Shown piece by piece: positions 1 to 7,223 of a stretch of 10,775 nucleotides of DNA. Position 1 is the stretch's first letter, and every line of letters begins with the position of its first letter. The notes under the pieces are model-generated. The model was not told where the DNA came from. It saw only the letters and a program-made list of their open reading frames with translations, and made no database searches. The translations under genes were made by a program, and so were the position numbers. This DNA is from an uncultured Clostridiaceae bacterium (lineage in GTDB: Bacteria > Bacillota > Clostridia > Lachnospirales > Lachnospiraceae), in NCBI GenBank assembly GCA_947175805.1, contig CAMWOF010000050.1, forward strand, positions 1 to 10,775, given 5' to 3'.

Positions 1-132
1 TATATCCAAACTCTTTGTAATTATAGCAAAACATATAATAAAATAAATAGAAAAAAAGTGATTTAATAAATCCTTAAGAATAAGTATGGGAAATATATCC
101 AAATATTAATCTTTTCTTGTGTATACCTTTTG

Positions 133-141
133 TGTTATAAT
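133..141 (+). promoter_or_regulatory. Extended -10 promoter for yigZ
   Basis: The sequence TGTTATAAT is a consensus -10 box (TATAAT, 136-141) preceded by the TGn extension. No good -35 is seen at 17 bp, which is normal for extended -10 promoters. Transcription would begin near 148 and leave a leader of about 20 nt before the ATG at 169. This also argues against the in-frame TTG at 130 as a start, because it would lie upstream of the transcript. Confidence 0.6.
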
Positions 142-168
142 AATTCTATTCTAGGCATGGAGGCACAT

Positions 169-792
169 ATGGGGCAGACATACAAAACAATCGATGCAGG
201 CGCTGTTGGGGAGATTGTGGAAAAGAAATCCAGATTTATCTCCTATGTTGAGCCGGTCACAACAGAGGTGGAGGCGCTTACATTCATAGAGAAAATAAAG
301 AAAAAGCACTATGATGCCAGGCATAACTGTTTTGCATTTTCGGTGGGGATCGACATGCCGCTTTTAAGGTTCAGTGATGACGGAGAGCCGCAGGGAACAG
401 CGGGCAAACCGATTTTGGAGGTTATCACCGGAGCAGAGATTACAAATGTGATTATTGTCGTGACCAGATATTTTGGCGGAACGCTGCTTGGTACGGGCGG
501 TCTTGTGCGGGCATATACCGATTCTGCGCGGGATGGTCTGGGGCGTTGCCGGATAGTGACAAAGCAGCAGATGATGGAGACAGCGCTCATTTGTGATTAT
601 ACAGATTTGGGAAAGCTGCAGTATTTGTTTGCCTCAGAAAATATTCCGATAAAGGATATTCAGTATGCGGAGCAGGTGGAGCTTACAGTGCAGATTCCGG
701 TGGACAGGCTGGATAATGCAGATAAACTTGTAACGGAGGCGACTGCTGCCAGAGTGAAGCTGGTGAGAAAGGGAGATTTGTTTTGGGCATAA
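169..792 (+). CDS. yigZ: YigZ/YvyE (IMPACT, UPF0029) family protein
   Basis: A 207-residue protein of the conserved YigZ/YvyE family, related to eukaryotic IMPACT. Family members have an N-terminal UPF0029 domain and a ferredoxin-like C-terminal DUF1949 domain. Their bacterial role is poorly defined, though a link to translation or RNA binding has been proposed. The N-terminal half shows the family signatures: GEIVEKKSRFI (residues 14-24), DARHNCFAF (49-57), SDDGEPQGTAGKPILEV (69-85) and VVTRYFGGTLLGTGGLVRAY (97-116). The C-terminal part from about 134 would be DUF1949. The ATG at 169 is chosen because GGAGG (159-163) lies 5 nt upstream and the -10 box excludes the longer TTG version at 130. 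The length matches the family. It overlaps the next gene by 10 bp, suggesting co-transcription and perhaps translational coupling. Confidence 0.93.
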   Translation: MGQTYKTIDAGAVGEIVEKKSRFISYVEPVTTEVEALTFIEKIKKKHYDARHNCFAFSVGIDMPLLRFSDDGEPQGTAGKPILEVITGAEITNVIIVVTRYFGGTLLGTGGLVRAYTDSARDGLGRCRIVTKQQMMETALICDYTDLGKLQYLFASENIPIKDIQYAEQVELTVQIPVDRLDNADKLVTEATAARVKLVRKGDLFWA

Positions 793-1757
793 AGCGATTA
801 ATAGTGACAGCAATGATAATACTGTTTTGTGCAGGCATTGGGGGCTGTGCCCTGCCTATGCTGCATCAGGAGTCGGAGCGGCAGGATTTGACTATAAGAA
901 TAACAGTTGAGGATACACAGGCGGATACTGTTGCCGCGAAAGAGACATTGACAGATTTGTCAGAAAAGGATTTGATGTATATATTCAGCGAGAAGTCAAC
1001 TCAAAATGTAATTGCCGATTATTATGGTGATTTTGACCATGACGGAATTCATGAGGCGTTTGTGGTGACGGGAGAGGTGTTAGACGGACCGGCTACAGAT
1101 TCAAAGGCGATTTACGGGCAGCTTTGGCTCGTGAATTCGGGAAGTATCCAGTTAGCTTCGGAGGATTTCAGTGGGATTTTAGAGGAGATGCAGGTATGGC
1201 ACTTTGACAACCGGGACTATCTGGCTGCATCCAAATACTATATCACAGGAAATTTAACCTATCTGTGGACAGTGAGCGGTGGAGTGCCGAAGAGGGATAG
1301 TGCTTCCGGGCTGGGAGACATCCGAAATGACGATGGAAAATTACATGTTGTGCAGATTGCTGAGGATGCCATTGTGGAGGATGGGGAATATAAGGGGCAG
1401 ACCATGAAATATTACGATATGTATTATGACGGCTCCTTTAAGGAATATGGCGCTATCATGATTTTGCAAAGCAGATTTATGGAGTATGAGGGTGCAGATA
1501 TCATTATGGAAAAGCTGAATACCGATTATCCGGGAGGTATCTATAATATCTTATATCATAACAACGGTGTAATCTATATCAATATACAGCATAATGTGGA
1601 AGAGATTACCTATCAGCACAGCGCCATCGTGGATATCACTGGGAATAACGCCGAGCTGCGGGGAGTGATTGAGGGCTGTTACCAAAAAGCCCTGCTAAAA
1701 GAAATTGCAGTTTATCCGAACCGGGCGGTAGGGGCACAGGTGCATGCAGATGAATAG
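783..1757 (+). CDS. Predicted lipoprotein of unknown function
   Basis: A 324-residue protein that I do not recognise as a named family. It opens with a short basic n-region (IKR), a hydrophobic stretch (residues 6-20) and a lipobox-like I19-G20-G21-C22, so it is predicted to be lipid-anchored at Cys22 on the outer face of the membrane. Residues 83-91 (D-F-D-H-D-G-x-x-E) form a DxDxDG motif, as in EF-hand-like and FG-GAP/VCBS calcium-binding loops, which may bind calcium. The rest looks like a beta-rich soluble domain. The start is TTG at 783: AAAGGGA (768-774) lies 8 nt upstream, and this start supplies the basic residues of the signal peptide, whereas the ATG at 813 would remove them. It overlaps the end of yigZ by 10 bp and ends 14 bp before pyrC, so it probably sits in the same transcript. 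No functional link to pyrimidine synthesis can be read from the sequence. Confidence 0.82.
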   Translation: MGIKRLIVTAMIILFCAGIGGCALPMLHQESERQDLTIRITVEDTQADTVAAKETLTDLSEKDLMYIFSEKSTQNVIADYYGDFDHDGIHEAFVVTGEVLDGPATDSKAIYGQLWLVNSGSIQLASEDFSGILEEMQVWHFDNRDYLAASKYYITGNLTYLWTVSGGVPKRDSASGLGDIRNDDGKLHVVQIAEDAIVEDGEYKGQTMKYYDMYYDGSFKEYGAIMILQSRFMEYEGADIIMEKLNTDYPGGIYNILYHNNGVIYINIQHNVEEITYQHSAIVDITGNNAELRGVIEGCYQKALLKEIAVYPNRAVGAQVHADE

Positions 1758-1771
1758 AAAAGAGGTCAGAG

Positions 1772-3052
1772 ATGAATTTAATTATTAAAAATGGGCGTGT
1801 CATCAATCCTGCCACGGAAACAGACACGGTGAGGGATGTTTATGTGGCAGGAAACCGGATTGTAAAAGATATGCCGGCAGATGCGCTGGAGATTGACGCT
1901 TCCGGCAAATGGGTGATGCCGGGATTTGTGGATTTACATGTGCATTTTCGGGATCCCGGGCTTACTTACAAGGAAGATATCAGCACCGGCTCGGCGGCAG
2001 CAGCCAGAGGCGGGGTGACCACCGTATGCGCCATGCCGAATACAAAACCGGTGGTGGACAGTGTGGAGACGCTTGCTTATATTCAGGGAAAAGTGCAGGA
2101 AGCAGGGCTTTGTAATGTCAGGCAGCTAAGTGCCATCACTATGGATATGGAGGGAAATGTCCTCGTGCCTATGCGGGAAATGTGGGGGCAGGGGGCAGTG
2201 GCATTCAGTGAGGACGGTAAAAGCGTAATGGATGTCAGGCTCTATATGGAAGCAATGAAGACGGCAGCCCAGTTAGATGCCTTAGTTATGGCGCACTGTG
2301 AGGATAAGAACCTAGTGGGAAACGGCGTGTTGAATGCGGGGAGGATAGCTGAAAAATACGGAGTTCCGGGAATTTACAATGCAGTGGAGGATATTATTAC
2401 TGCCAGGGATATATTTCTGGCTGGAGAGACAGGCTGCAGGCTGCATCTTTGCCATTGTTCTACAAAAGGCTCCGTGGAGCTTGTACGCATGGCGAAAAGG
2501 ATGGGCATTGACGTAACCGCCGAGGTGTGTCCGCATCATTTCACCCTGACAGATGAGGATATTACGGAGGCAGATTCCAACTATAAAATGAATCCGCCTC
2601 TGCGCAGCAGAGAGGATGTGAATGCGTTAATTGAAGGGCTGGCGGATGATACCATGGAGATGATTTCCACTGACCATGCGCCTCATGGGACAGAAGAAAA
2701 GGCACAGTTTTTTGACAAAGCACCTTTTGGCATTATAGGCTTGGAAACCAGCGCCTCTTTAACTTATACTGCACTGGTGAAGCCAGGGCACTTGACGCCG
2801 ATGCAGATGGCAGAAAAAATGAGCTATAACCCTGCCAGACGGATTGGGGAAACTGCCCGGGGTGACCTTTCGGCAGGCAAGCTGGCGGATATTGTCATCT
2901 TTGACCCGCAGGCACAGTATGTAGTGAACCCGGAGCTGTTTGCATCTAAGGGAAAAAATACGCCTTACAAGGGCAGGACCCTGCAAGGACAGGTCAAATT
3001 GACGATTTTAGAAGGCCGTGTGGTGTATGGAGCAGATTGGATTGAGAAATGA
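1772..3052 (+). CDS. pyrC: Dihydroorotase (class I)
   Basis: Cytoplasmic zinc amidohydrolase that converts N-carbamoyl-L-aspartate to L-dihydroorotate in de novo pyrimidine synthesis. It has 426 residues, the normal size for the long bacterial class I enzyme. All expected metal-site residues are visible: H56 and H58 in DLHVHFRDPG, D148 in FSEDG, H175 in AHCED, H228 in LCHCS, and the catalytic D301 in TDHAPHG. They keep the spacing known from Bacillus PyrC, shifted by three residues. Other family blocks include GGVTTVCAMPNT (80-91) and NPPLRSRED (274-282). An AGAGG ribosome binding site at 1761-1765 lies 6 nt before the ATG. Catalytic residues are intact, so it is predicted to be active. An allantoinase or hydantoinase is unlikely given these motifs and the pyr neighbours. 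Confidence 0.97.
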   Translation: MNLIIKNGRVINPATETDTVRDVYVAGNRIVKDMPADALEIDASGKWVMPGFVDLHVHFRDPGLTYKEDISTGSAAAARGGVTTVCAMPNTKPVVDSVETLAYIQGKVQEAGLCNVRQLSAITMDMEGNVLVPMREMWGQGAVAFSEDGKSVMDVRLYMEAMKTAAQLDALVMAHCEDKNLVGNGVLNAGRIAEKYGVPGIYNAVEDIITARDIFLAGETGCRLHLCHCSTKGSVELVRMAKRMGIDVTAEVCPHHFTLTDEDITEADSNYKMNPPLRSREDVNALIEGLADDTMEMISTDHAPHGTEEKAQFFDKAPFGIIGLETSASLTYTALVKPGHLTPMQMAEKMSYNPARRIGETARGDLSAGKLADIVIFDPQAQYVVNPELFASKGKNTPYKGRTLQGQVKLTILEGRVVYGADWIEK

Positions 3053-3085
3053 ATGGATGCACGAAAAAAATCACATTTATTTTTG

Positions 3086-3113
3086 TTGAATGAATCGAAA
3101 AAAGTGATATACA
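3086..3113 (+). promoter_or_regulatory. Candidate sigma-A promoter for pyrF-pyrK-pyrD
   Basis: TTGAAT (3086-3091) and TATACA (3108-3113) are separated by 16 bp in the AT-rich gap between pyrC and pyrF. This would give a leader of about 50 nt before pyrF. Both boxes are imperfect and the region is AT-rich, so chance occurrence is possible. No terminator hairpin with a U-run was seen after pyrC, so read-through from upstream is also likely. Confidence 0.35.
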
Positions 3114-3169
3114 AATAAAAATACACAATTAGAATATTGTGAAAATTATAATCAGTAAGGAGAAAAATT

Positions 3170-4093
3170 ATGATTAATAAGCTGACAGACAAGATTAAAA
3201 AACTGAATGCACCGGTGGTGGTGGGCTTGGACCCGATGCTGTCCTATGTGCCGGAGCATATCCAGAAAAAATCCTTTGCAGAGCAGGGGGAGACATTAGC
3301 GGGGGCATCAGAGGCCATATGGCAGTTTAATAAGGAGATTATTGATGCCACCTGCGATTTGATTCCTGCTGTGAAGCCCCAGATTGCCATGTATGAGCAA
3401 TTTGGAGTGGAGGGTGTCATGGCATTTAAAAGGACTGTGGATTACGCAAAGAGCAAGGATTTGGTTGTTATTGGTGATGTGAAGCGGGGAGATATCGGTT
3501 CCACCTCCGCTGCCTACGCCGCAGGCCATCTTGGAAAGGTGACTGTGGGACAAAAGACTTATGCAGGTTTTGATGAGGATTTTGTGACAGTGAATCCTTA
3601 TCTGGGAACGGATGGCATACAGCCCTTTGTGGATGTCTGTAAGGAAGAGAAAAAGGGTATCTTTGTGCTGGTAAAAACATCTAACCCGTCCTCCGGAGAA
3701 TTTCAGGATAAGCTGATAGATGGCAGGCCGTTATATGAACTGGTGGCTGAAAAGGTAAACGAATGGGGTGCAGGATGTATGGGGGACAGATACAGCTATG
3801 TGGGCTGTGTGGTAGGTGCCACCTACCCTGAGATGGGGAAGGCGCTCCGCAAGTTGATGCCTAATACCTATATTCTAGTGCCGGGCTACGGCGCACAGGG
3901 AGGCAAGGCGGAAGATTTAGTGCACTATTTTAATGCTGACGGCCTGGGTGCCATTGTCAACTCCTCCAGAGGCATTATTGCTGCCTATAAGCAGGAAAAG
4001 TATGCGAGGTTTGGGGCAGAGCACTTTGCCGATGCCGCAAGACAGGCTGCAGTGGATATGATTGCGGATATTACGGGTGCGCTGGAAAAATAA
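3170..4093 (+). CDS. pyrF: Orotidine 5'-phosphate decarboxylase (type 2)
   Basis: Cytoplasmic enzyme that decarboxylates OMP to UMP, the last step of de novo UMP synthesis. At 307 residues it is the longer type 2 form, as opposed to the roughly 230-240 residue type. The catalytic charged network is seen in GDVKRGDIGST (residues 102-112: D103, K105, D108). Substrate-contact regions include GLDPM (19-23), the phosphate loop VPGYGAQGG (237-245) and NSSRGI (264-269). AAGGAG at 3157-3162 lies 7 nt before the ATG. pyrK follows after 48 bp, consistent with one operon. A TATAAT at 3147-3152 is too close to the start to serve as a normal promoter. Confidence 0.96.
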   Translation: MINKLTDKIKKLNAPVVVGLDPMLSYVPEHIQKKSFAEQGETLAGASEAIWQFNKEIIDATCDLIPAVKPQIAMYEQFGVEGVMAFKRTVDYAKSKDLVVIGDVKRGDIGSTSAAYAAGHLGKVTVGQKTYAGFDEDFVTVNPYLGTDGIQPFVDVCKEEKKGIFVLVKTSNPSSGEFQDKLIDGRPLYELVAEKVNEWGAGCMGDRYSYVGCVVGATYPEMGKALRKLMPNTYILVPGYGAQGGKAEDLVHYFNADGLGAIVNSSRGIIAAYKQEKYARFGAEHFADAARQAAVDMIADITGALEK

Positions 4094-4141
4094 AAATGCA
4101 AAGAAATGATAGTGTAAAGTGAAATAGGAAGGAGGAAGAAT

Positions 4142-4909
4142 ATGAGTGCAGTGAGAGTGAATGCGAAAATTATCCGGCAGGAGCCGATTGCCAGTGACAT
4201 ATATAGTATGGAGATTAGTGTTCCCGTGATAGCAGACCAGGCAAAACCGGGGCAGTTTGTTACCCTCTATTCTAAGGACGGCGCCAGGCTGATGCCGAGG
4301 CCAATCAGTATATGCGAGATAAATGTTGCGGCGGGGACACTGCATCTGGTATATCGTGTTGTAGGGGCGGGTACAAGGGAGTTTGCTGCCCTTCAGTCAG
4401 GCGATTGGATTACGGTGATGGGCCCCCTGGGCAATGGTTTTACAATCAGGGACAAAAAGGCTATTTTAATTGGCGGGGGCATCGGGATTCCGCCGATGCT
4501 GGCTTTGACAGCCGGTTTGGCCTGTGAAAAAACGGTGGTATTGGGCTTTCGGGATGAGATTTTTCTGGCGGAGGCCTTTGAACCCTATGGGGATGTATAT
4601 ATAGCCAGCGAAGATGGCGGGCACGGTGTAAAGGGCAATGTCCTGGACGCTGTCAGAGAGTATGGCGTTACCGGTGAGGTCATCTATGCCTGTGGACCGA
4701 TGCCGATGCTCCGTGCGGTGAAGGCATATGCCATGGAGCACGGAATTGAAGCGCAGCTTTCTTTAGAAGAAAGAATGGCATGCGGCGTTGGCGCCTGCCT
4801 GGGATGTGTCTGTGAGACAAAGGACAGGGACGCACATTCTAACGTACATAATAAGCGCATCTGTAAGGATGGCCCTGTGTTTTTTGCAGAGGAGGTGGAG
4901 CTATCATGA
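4142..4909 (+). CDS. pyrK: Dihydroorotate dehydrogenase B, electron-transfer subunit
   Basis: FAD and [2Fe-2S] subunit that passes electrons from the PyrD flavin to NAD+ in the class 1B PyrD2-PyrK2 complex in the cytoplasm. It has 255 residues. The N-terminal FAD-binding beta-barrel carries R-P-I-S (53-56), then GPLGNGF (94-100). The NAD-binding half has IGGGIGIPPM (110-119) and ACGPMPML (183-190). The C-terminal cluster region has C214, C219 and C222 (C-x4-C-x2-C) and C241 in RICKDGPVF, the expected four ligands of the iron-sulphur cluster. An additional Cys224 sits two residues after the third ligand. A very strong AAGGAGG (4129-4135) lies 6 nt before the ATG. The stop overlaps the pyrD start (ATGA), which fits equal production of the two subunits. 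Confidence 0.96.
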   Translation: MSAVRVNAKIIRQEPIASDIYSMEISVPVIADQAKPGQFVTLYSKDGARLMPRPISICEINVAAGTLHLVYRVVGAGTREFAALQSGDWITVMGPLGNGFTIRDKKAILIGGGIGIPPMLALTAGLACEKTVVLGFRDEIFLAEAFEPYGDVYIASEDGGHGVKGNVLDAVREYGVTGEVIYACGPMPMLRAVKAYAMEHGIEAQLSLEERMACGVGACLGCVCETKDRDAHSNVHNKRICKDGPVFFAEEVELS

Positions 4910-5808
4910 ATATGGCGGTAGAGCTATGCGGAGTGGAGTTTAAGAATCCCGTTACAGTGGCTTCCGGTACCTTTGGTTCCGGTGAGGAGTACGGGGAGTT
5001 TATTGATTTGAACCGTCTGGGTGCCGTAACTACTAAGGGCGTGGCAAATGTGCCATGGCAGGGCAATCCTACACCGCGGATTGCAGAGACCTGGGGTGGT
5101 ATGTTAAACGCTATCGGACTGCAAAATCCCGGCATGGATGTATTCTGCCAACGTGATATTCCGTTTTTGAAACAGTATGATACGAAGATTATTGTCAATG
5201 TCTGCGGTAAGCAGATAGCGGATTATGTCCAGGTGGTAGAGCGGCTTGCTGCGGAGCCTGTAGATTTGTTAGAAATCAATGTGTCCTGTCCGAATGTAAA
5301 GGAGGGGGGGATTGCCTTTGGGCAGAACCCGAAAGCCTTAGAGGAAATTACGCAGGCAGTAAAGGCGGTTGCGGGACAGCCTGTTATCATGAAGCTGAGT
5401 CCGAATGTGACGGATATCACCGAGATGGCAAGAGCAGCAGAAGCGGGCGGTGCAGACGGGCTTTCTCTGATTAATACAGTGACCGGTATGAAAATTGATA
5501 TTAAAAAGCGTGCCTTTGTCCTGGCAAATAAGACAGGAGGTCTGTCCGGGCCATGCATAAAGCCGCTGGCTGTGCGCATGGTATACCAAGTGGCACAAGC
5601 AGTTAAGCTTCCGATTATTGGTATGGGCGGCATTACCTGTGCAGAGGATGCCTTGGAATTTATGATGGCAGGCGCCACTATGGTTGCCGTGGGCAGCGCC
5701 AGCTTTTATGATCCGTTGGCGTCAGTTAAGGTGATTGAGGGAATCGAACGGTTTATGAGGGAGCAGGGGCTTACGGATATCCGGGATATTATTGGATGTG
5801 TGGAGTAG
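4906..5808 (+). CDS. pyrD: Dihydroorotate dehydrogenase B (NAD+), catalytic subunit
   Basis: FMN-dependent TIM-barrel enzyme that oxidises dihydroorotate to orotate and works with PyrK using NAD+. It has 300 residues, typical of class 1B. The class 1 catalytic base is a cysteine, here C128 in NVSCPN (125-130). Class 2 enzymes, which use quinone, have serine instead. Other signatures are ASGTFGSGEEYG (19-30), TTKGV (42-46), LNAIGLQNPG (67-76), MKLSPNVTDI, and the GMGGI phosphate-binding loop near the C-terminus. AGGAGGTG (4890-4897), inside the end of pyrK, lies 8 nt before the ATG. A strong terminator follows about 40 bp after the stop, so this is the last gene of the transcript. pyrE, often next in related operons, is absent here. 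Confidence 0.97.
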   Translation: MNMAVELCGVEFKNPVTVASGTFGSGEEYGEFIDLNRLGAVTTKGVANVPWQGNPTPRIAETWGGMLNAIGLQNPGMDVFCQRDIPFLKQYDTKIIVNVCGKQIADYVQVVERLAAEPVDLLEINVSCPNVKEGGIAFGQNPKALEEITQAVKAVAGQPVIMKLSPNVTDITEMARAAEAGGADGLSLINTVTGMKIDIKKRAFVLANKTGGLSGPCIKPLAVRMVYQVAQAVKLPIIGMGGITCAEDALEFMMAGATMVAVGSASFYDPLASVKVIEGIERFMREQGLTDIRDIIGCVE

Positions 5809-5850
5809 CCGTAAATTCAGAAATTCCTAATATGGCGGAATAATATCGTC

Positions 5851-5900
5851 AAAGAGTAAGGGCTTCCCGGCTGTAATGCCGGGAAGCCCTTACTCTTTTT
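5851..5900 (+). terminator. Strong intrinsic terminator after pyrD
   Basis: The arms 5851-5871 and 5878-5898 are perfect reverse complements (21 bp, GC-rich core GGGCTTCCCGGC) around the 6-nt loop TGTAAT. The right arm runs into a T tract at 5896-5900. On the minus strand the same stem ends in only three Ts before GACG, so it may act as a weaker terminator for the convergent HD-GYP gene as well. Confidence 0.95.
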
Positions 5901-5906
5901 ATGATT

Positions 5907-5936
5907 GCAGAAACGGTGCAAAGTGCCGTTGTCTGC
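5907..5936 (+). other. Second hairpin between convergent genes
   Basis: In plus-strand RNA, GCAGA plus AACGGTGC (5907-5919) can pair with GTGCCGTT and TCTGC (5923-5936) around an AAA loop. The stem includes two G-U pairs and has one bulged G at 5931. The minus-strand RNA would have two mismatches. No T-run follows, so it is not a clear terminator. It lies directly after the pyrD terminator and before the HD-GYP stop, and its role is unknown. Confidence 0.4.
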
Positions 5937-5940
5937 CCGG

Positions 5941-7044
5941 TTATAAAATAGATACGATGCTCAGTTCGGGATGTAAAGCCAAATCGACATATTCATCTCC
6001 TACCATAATGCCCGGTTTTGAGCAGACGGTTTTGTTTGTCATGACAATTTTTCCCTGCCGGCCATCGCTTAACAAAACATTATTGTGCAGATAAGTATCG
6101 GCAATTCCCTGCAAAAAAGGAAGTAGATAGTTCGGGTCGTATTTTGCATAGCCCTCGTCCTCATACATACGGATGACTGCAAAAGGACAAAGACCGTTTC
6201 TGTATGCACGATTTGCTGTCATGGCCTCATATACATCCACGATGGCGATGACCTTTGCAAATTTATTAATCCCCTCGCTCTTTAATCCCATAGGGTAGCC
6301 GGTTCCGTCACACTTTTCATGGTGCAGCAGGGCAGTTTCAGAAATTCTTCTGTCCACTTTCTGAGAAAGCAGAAGCTGATAGCCCTTGTAGGGATGCTGT
6401 TGAATAATCTTATATTCCTCGTCTGTCAGCTTGTCCGGCTTATTGATGATTTCTTCCGGCATCAGAAGCTTGCCCACATCGTGGAGCATGCCGGCCACTG
6501 TCAGTATTTTTAACCGCTCCTCGTCTAAGTGCAGCCAGCAGCCTAGCACATATGCCAGCATTGCCACATGCAGGGAATGAGCATAAGTGGAGCTGTCAAA
6601 ATAGTGAAGATGGCTAATGGTGTCCATGAGTCGGTATGTATTTGTCTCGCCTGCAATAATTTCGTTGGCAAAGGCGTAGAGCTGTTCCACATCCACCCCG
6701 GTATTGCCATCTGCAATATCCTTAAGTAACGTGGAAAATTCTTCAGCCTTTTTTTGAAAATTTGCCTCGAAATTTTTAAATGTTTCGCTCTCTCGGATTT
6801 TTTCTGAGTGTGTTTTTTGGTTCCCTGGAATCACTGTGACAGGTACAAACGGTGTCTGCATATATTCGTTCTCTTTGTCTGCATATACGGGAACAGATTC
6901 TACCGAGGAATACTTAAGATGGCCTAACACGGCGTCATTCACAACGGTATCCTTTTGTACCAGCAGCTTAGAATCGCTGTAAACATCCTCCGATATCTTC
7001 ATGCCGATTTTTACATTGTTCAGCATGATGTTAATTTGGTTCAA
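5941..7044 (-). CDS. HD-GYP domain protein, putative c-di-GMP phosphodiesterase
   Basis: A 367-residue cytoplasmic protein with no transmembrane segment. HD-GYP proteins hydrolyse cyclic di-GMP (some act on cGAMP) at a metal centre. Residues 1-60 form the N-terminal region common before clostridial HD-GYP domains. A charged, probably helical linker spans about 75-110, the HD-GYP domain about 120-320, and a small beta-rich tail about 325-367. Catalytic motifs are intact: H156 and H159, H188-D189-x-G-K (188-192), H217, H241-H242-E, and D246-G-x-G-Y-P (246-251), followed by D270. The start is TTG at 7044: a G-rich SD (AAGGGGGG, complement of 7052-7059) lies 7 nt upstream, whereas the ATG at 7026 would be about 25 nt from it. 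It is convergent with pyrD and divergent from the ABC operon, with its own promoter. The target and signal are unknown. Confidence 0.92.
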   Translation of the reverse strand: MNQINIMLNNVKIGMKISEDVYSDSKLLVQKDTVVNDAVLGHLKYSSVESVPVYADKENEYMQTPFVPVTVIPGNQKTHSEKIRESETFKNFEANFQKKAEEFSTLLKDIADGNTGVDVEQLYAFANEIIAGETNTYRLMDTISHLHYFDSSTYAHSLHVAMLAYVLGCWLHLDEERLKILTVAGMLHDVGKLLMPEEIINKPDKLTDEEYKIIQQHPYKGYQLLLSQKVDRRISETALLHHEKCDGTGYPMGLKSEGINKFAKVIAIVDVYEAMTANRAYRNGLCPFAVIRMYEDEGYAKYDPNYLLPFLQGIADTYLHNNVLLSDGRQGKIVMTNKTVCSKPGIMVGDEYVDLALHPELSIVSIL

Positions 7045-7074
7045 TAGTGATCCCCCCTTCTGGATATATGTCTA

Positions 7075-7103
7075 ATTATAGAAAAAAATGGTATAAATGT
7101 CAA
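7075..7103 (-). promoter_or_regulatory. Consensus sigma-A promoter for the HD-GYP gene
   Basis: Read on the minus strand, a perfect TTGACA (complement of 7098-7103) is followed after exactly 17 bp by a perfect TATAAT (complement of 7075-7080). Transcription should start near 7068, giving a leader of about 25 nt with the SD at 7052-7059. Both boxes and the spacing are ideal, suggesting strong constitutive expression unless repressed. Confidence 0.85.
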
Positions 7104-7168
7104 ATAGAGTATATGCGAGTAAATAAAGAACATTAAAAATTACTATTGACTCCGACGTTGTGTAATAG

Positions 7169-7212
7169 CTTAAGGTAATCTTAAGGTTGCATTTAGCAGG
7201 ACTTTAGCATGA
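7169..7212 (+). promoter_or_regulatory. Four 11-bp-phased repeats, putative response-regulator operator
   Basis: Four elements start exactly 11 bp apart: CTTAAGGTAAT (7169), CTTAAGGTTGC (7180), ATTTAGCAGGA (7191) and CTTTAGCATGA (7202). The first two share CTTAAGGT and the last two share TTTAGCA. All four keep TT at positions 2-3 and AG at positions 5-6. Direct repeats with about 11-bp phase are the usual binding mode of OmpR/PhoB-family regulators, and such a regulator is encoded in the operon downstream. The array ends 5 bp before the candidate -10 and covers the -35 position, as expected for an activator-dependent promoter. Confidence 0.65.
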
Positions 7213-7217
7213 GGGCG

Positions 7218-7223
7218 TATGAT
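7218..7223 (+). promoter_or_regulatory. Candidate -10 box of the ABC/two-component operon
   Basis: TATGAT differs from consensus at one base and lies just after the phased repeats. The hexamer 17 bp upstream (AGCAGG, 7195-7200) is a poor -35, which fits a promoter needing an activator. An alternative -10 is TATAAG at 7229-7234. Either would give a leader of roughly 40-55 nt before the ATG at 7280. Confidence 0.5.

Noticed and set aside
1..103. 10-bp direct repeat TATATCCAAA at 1-10 and 94-103
   Set aside because: It is short and in very AT-rich DNA with no associated gene or element, so chance is likely. No gene is seen in 1-132.
130..168. In-frame TTG at 130 as a longer yigZ start
   Set aside because: It overlaps the extended -10 box at 133-141, so it would not be in the transcript. 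The ATG at 169 has a good SD and matches the usual family N-terminus.
3071..3119. Possible hairpin or riboswitch between pyrC and pyrF
   Set aside because: The complementary motifs occur in an order that cannot nest into one stem, and there is no U-run or known aptamer pattern.
3917..4345. 142-codon open frame on the minus strand
   Set aside because: It lies opposite pyrF and pyrK, both clear genes. It has no recognisable domain and no good SD, so it is a shadow.
4871..4909. Extra Cys (residue 224) in the PyrK cluster as a sign of an altered iron-sulphur site
   Set aside because: That residue is encoded upstream near 4811-4813, and the four expected ligands (C214, C219, C222, C241) are all present, so the extra cysteine does not imply a changed cluster.
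5223..5678. 151-codon open frame on the minus strand
   Set aside because: It is antisense to pyrD with low-complexity Ala/Ser/Ile content, typical of a reading shadow.
7146..7151. TTGACT as a -35 for the ABC operon
   Set aside because: At 17 bp spacing the downstream hexamer is CTTAAG, the start of the phased repeats, not a -10. The TATGAT at 7218 fits better.
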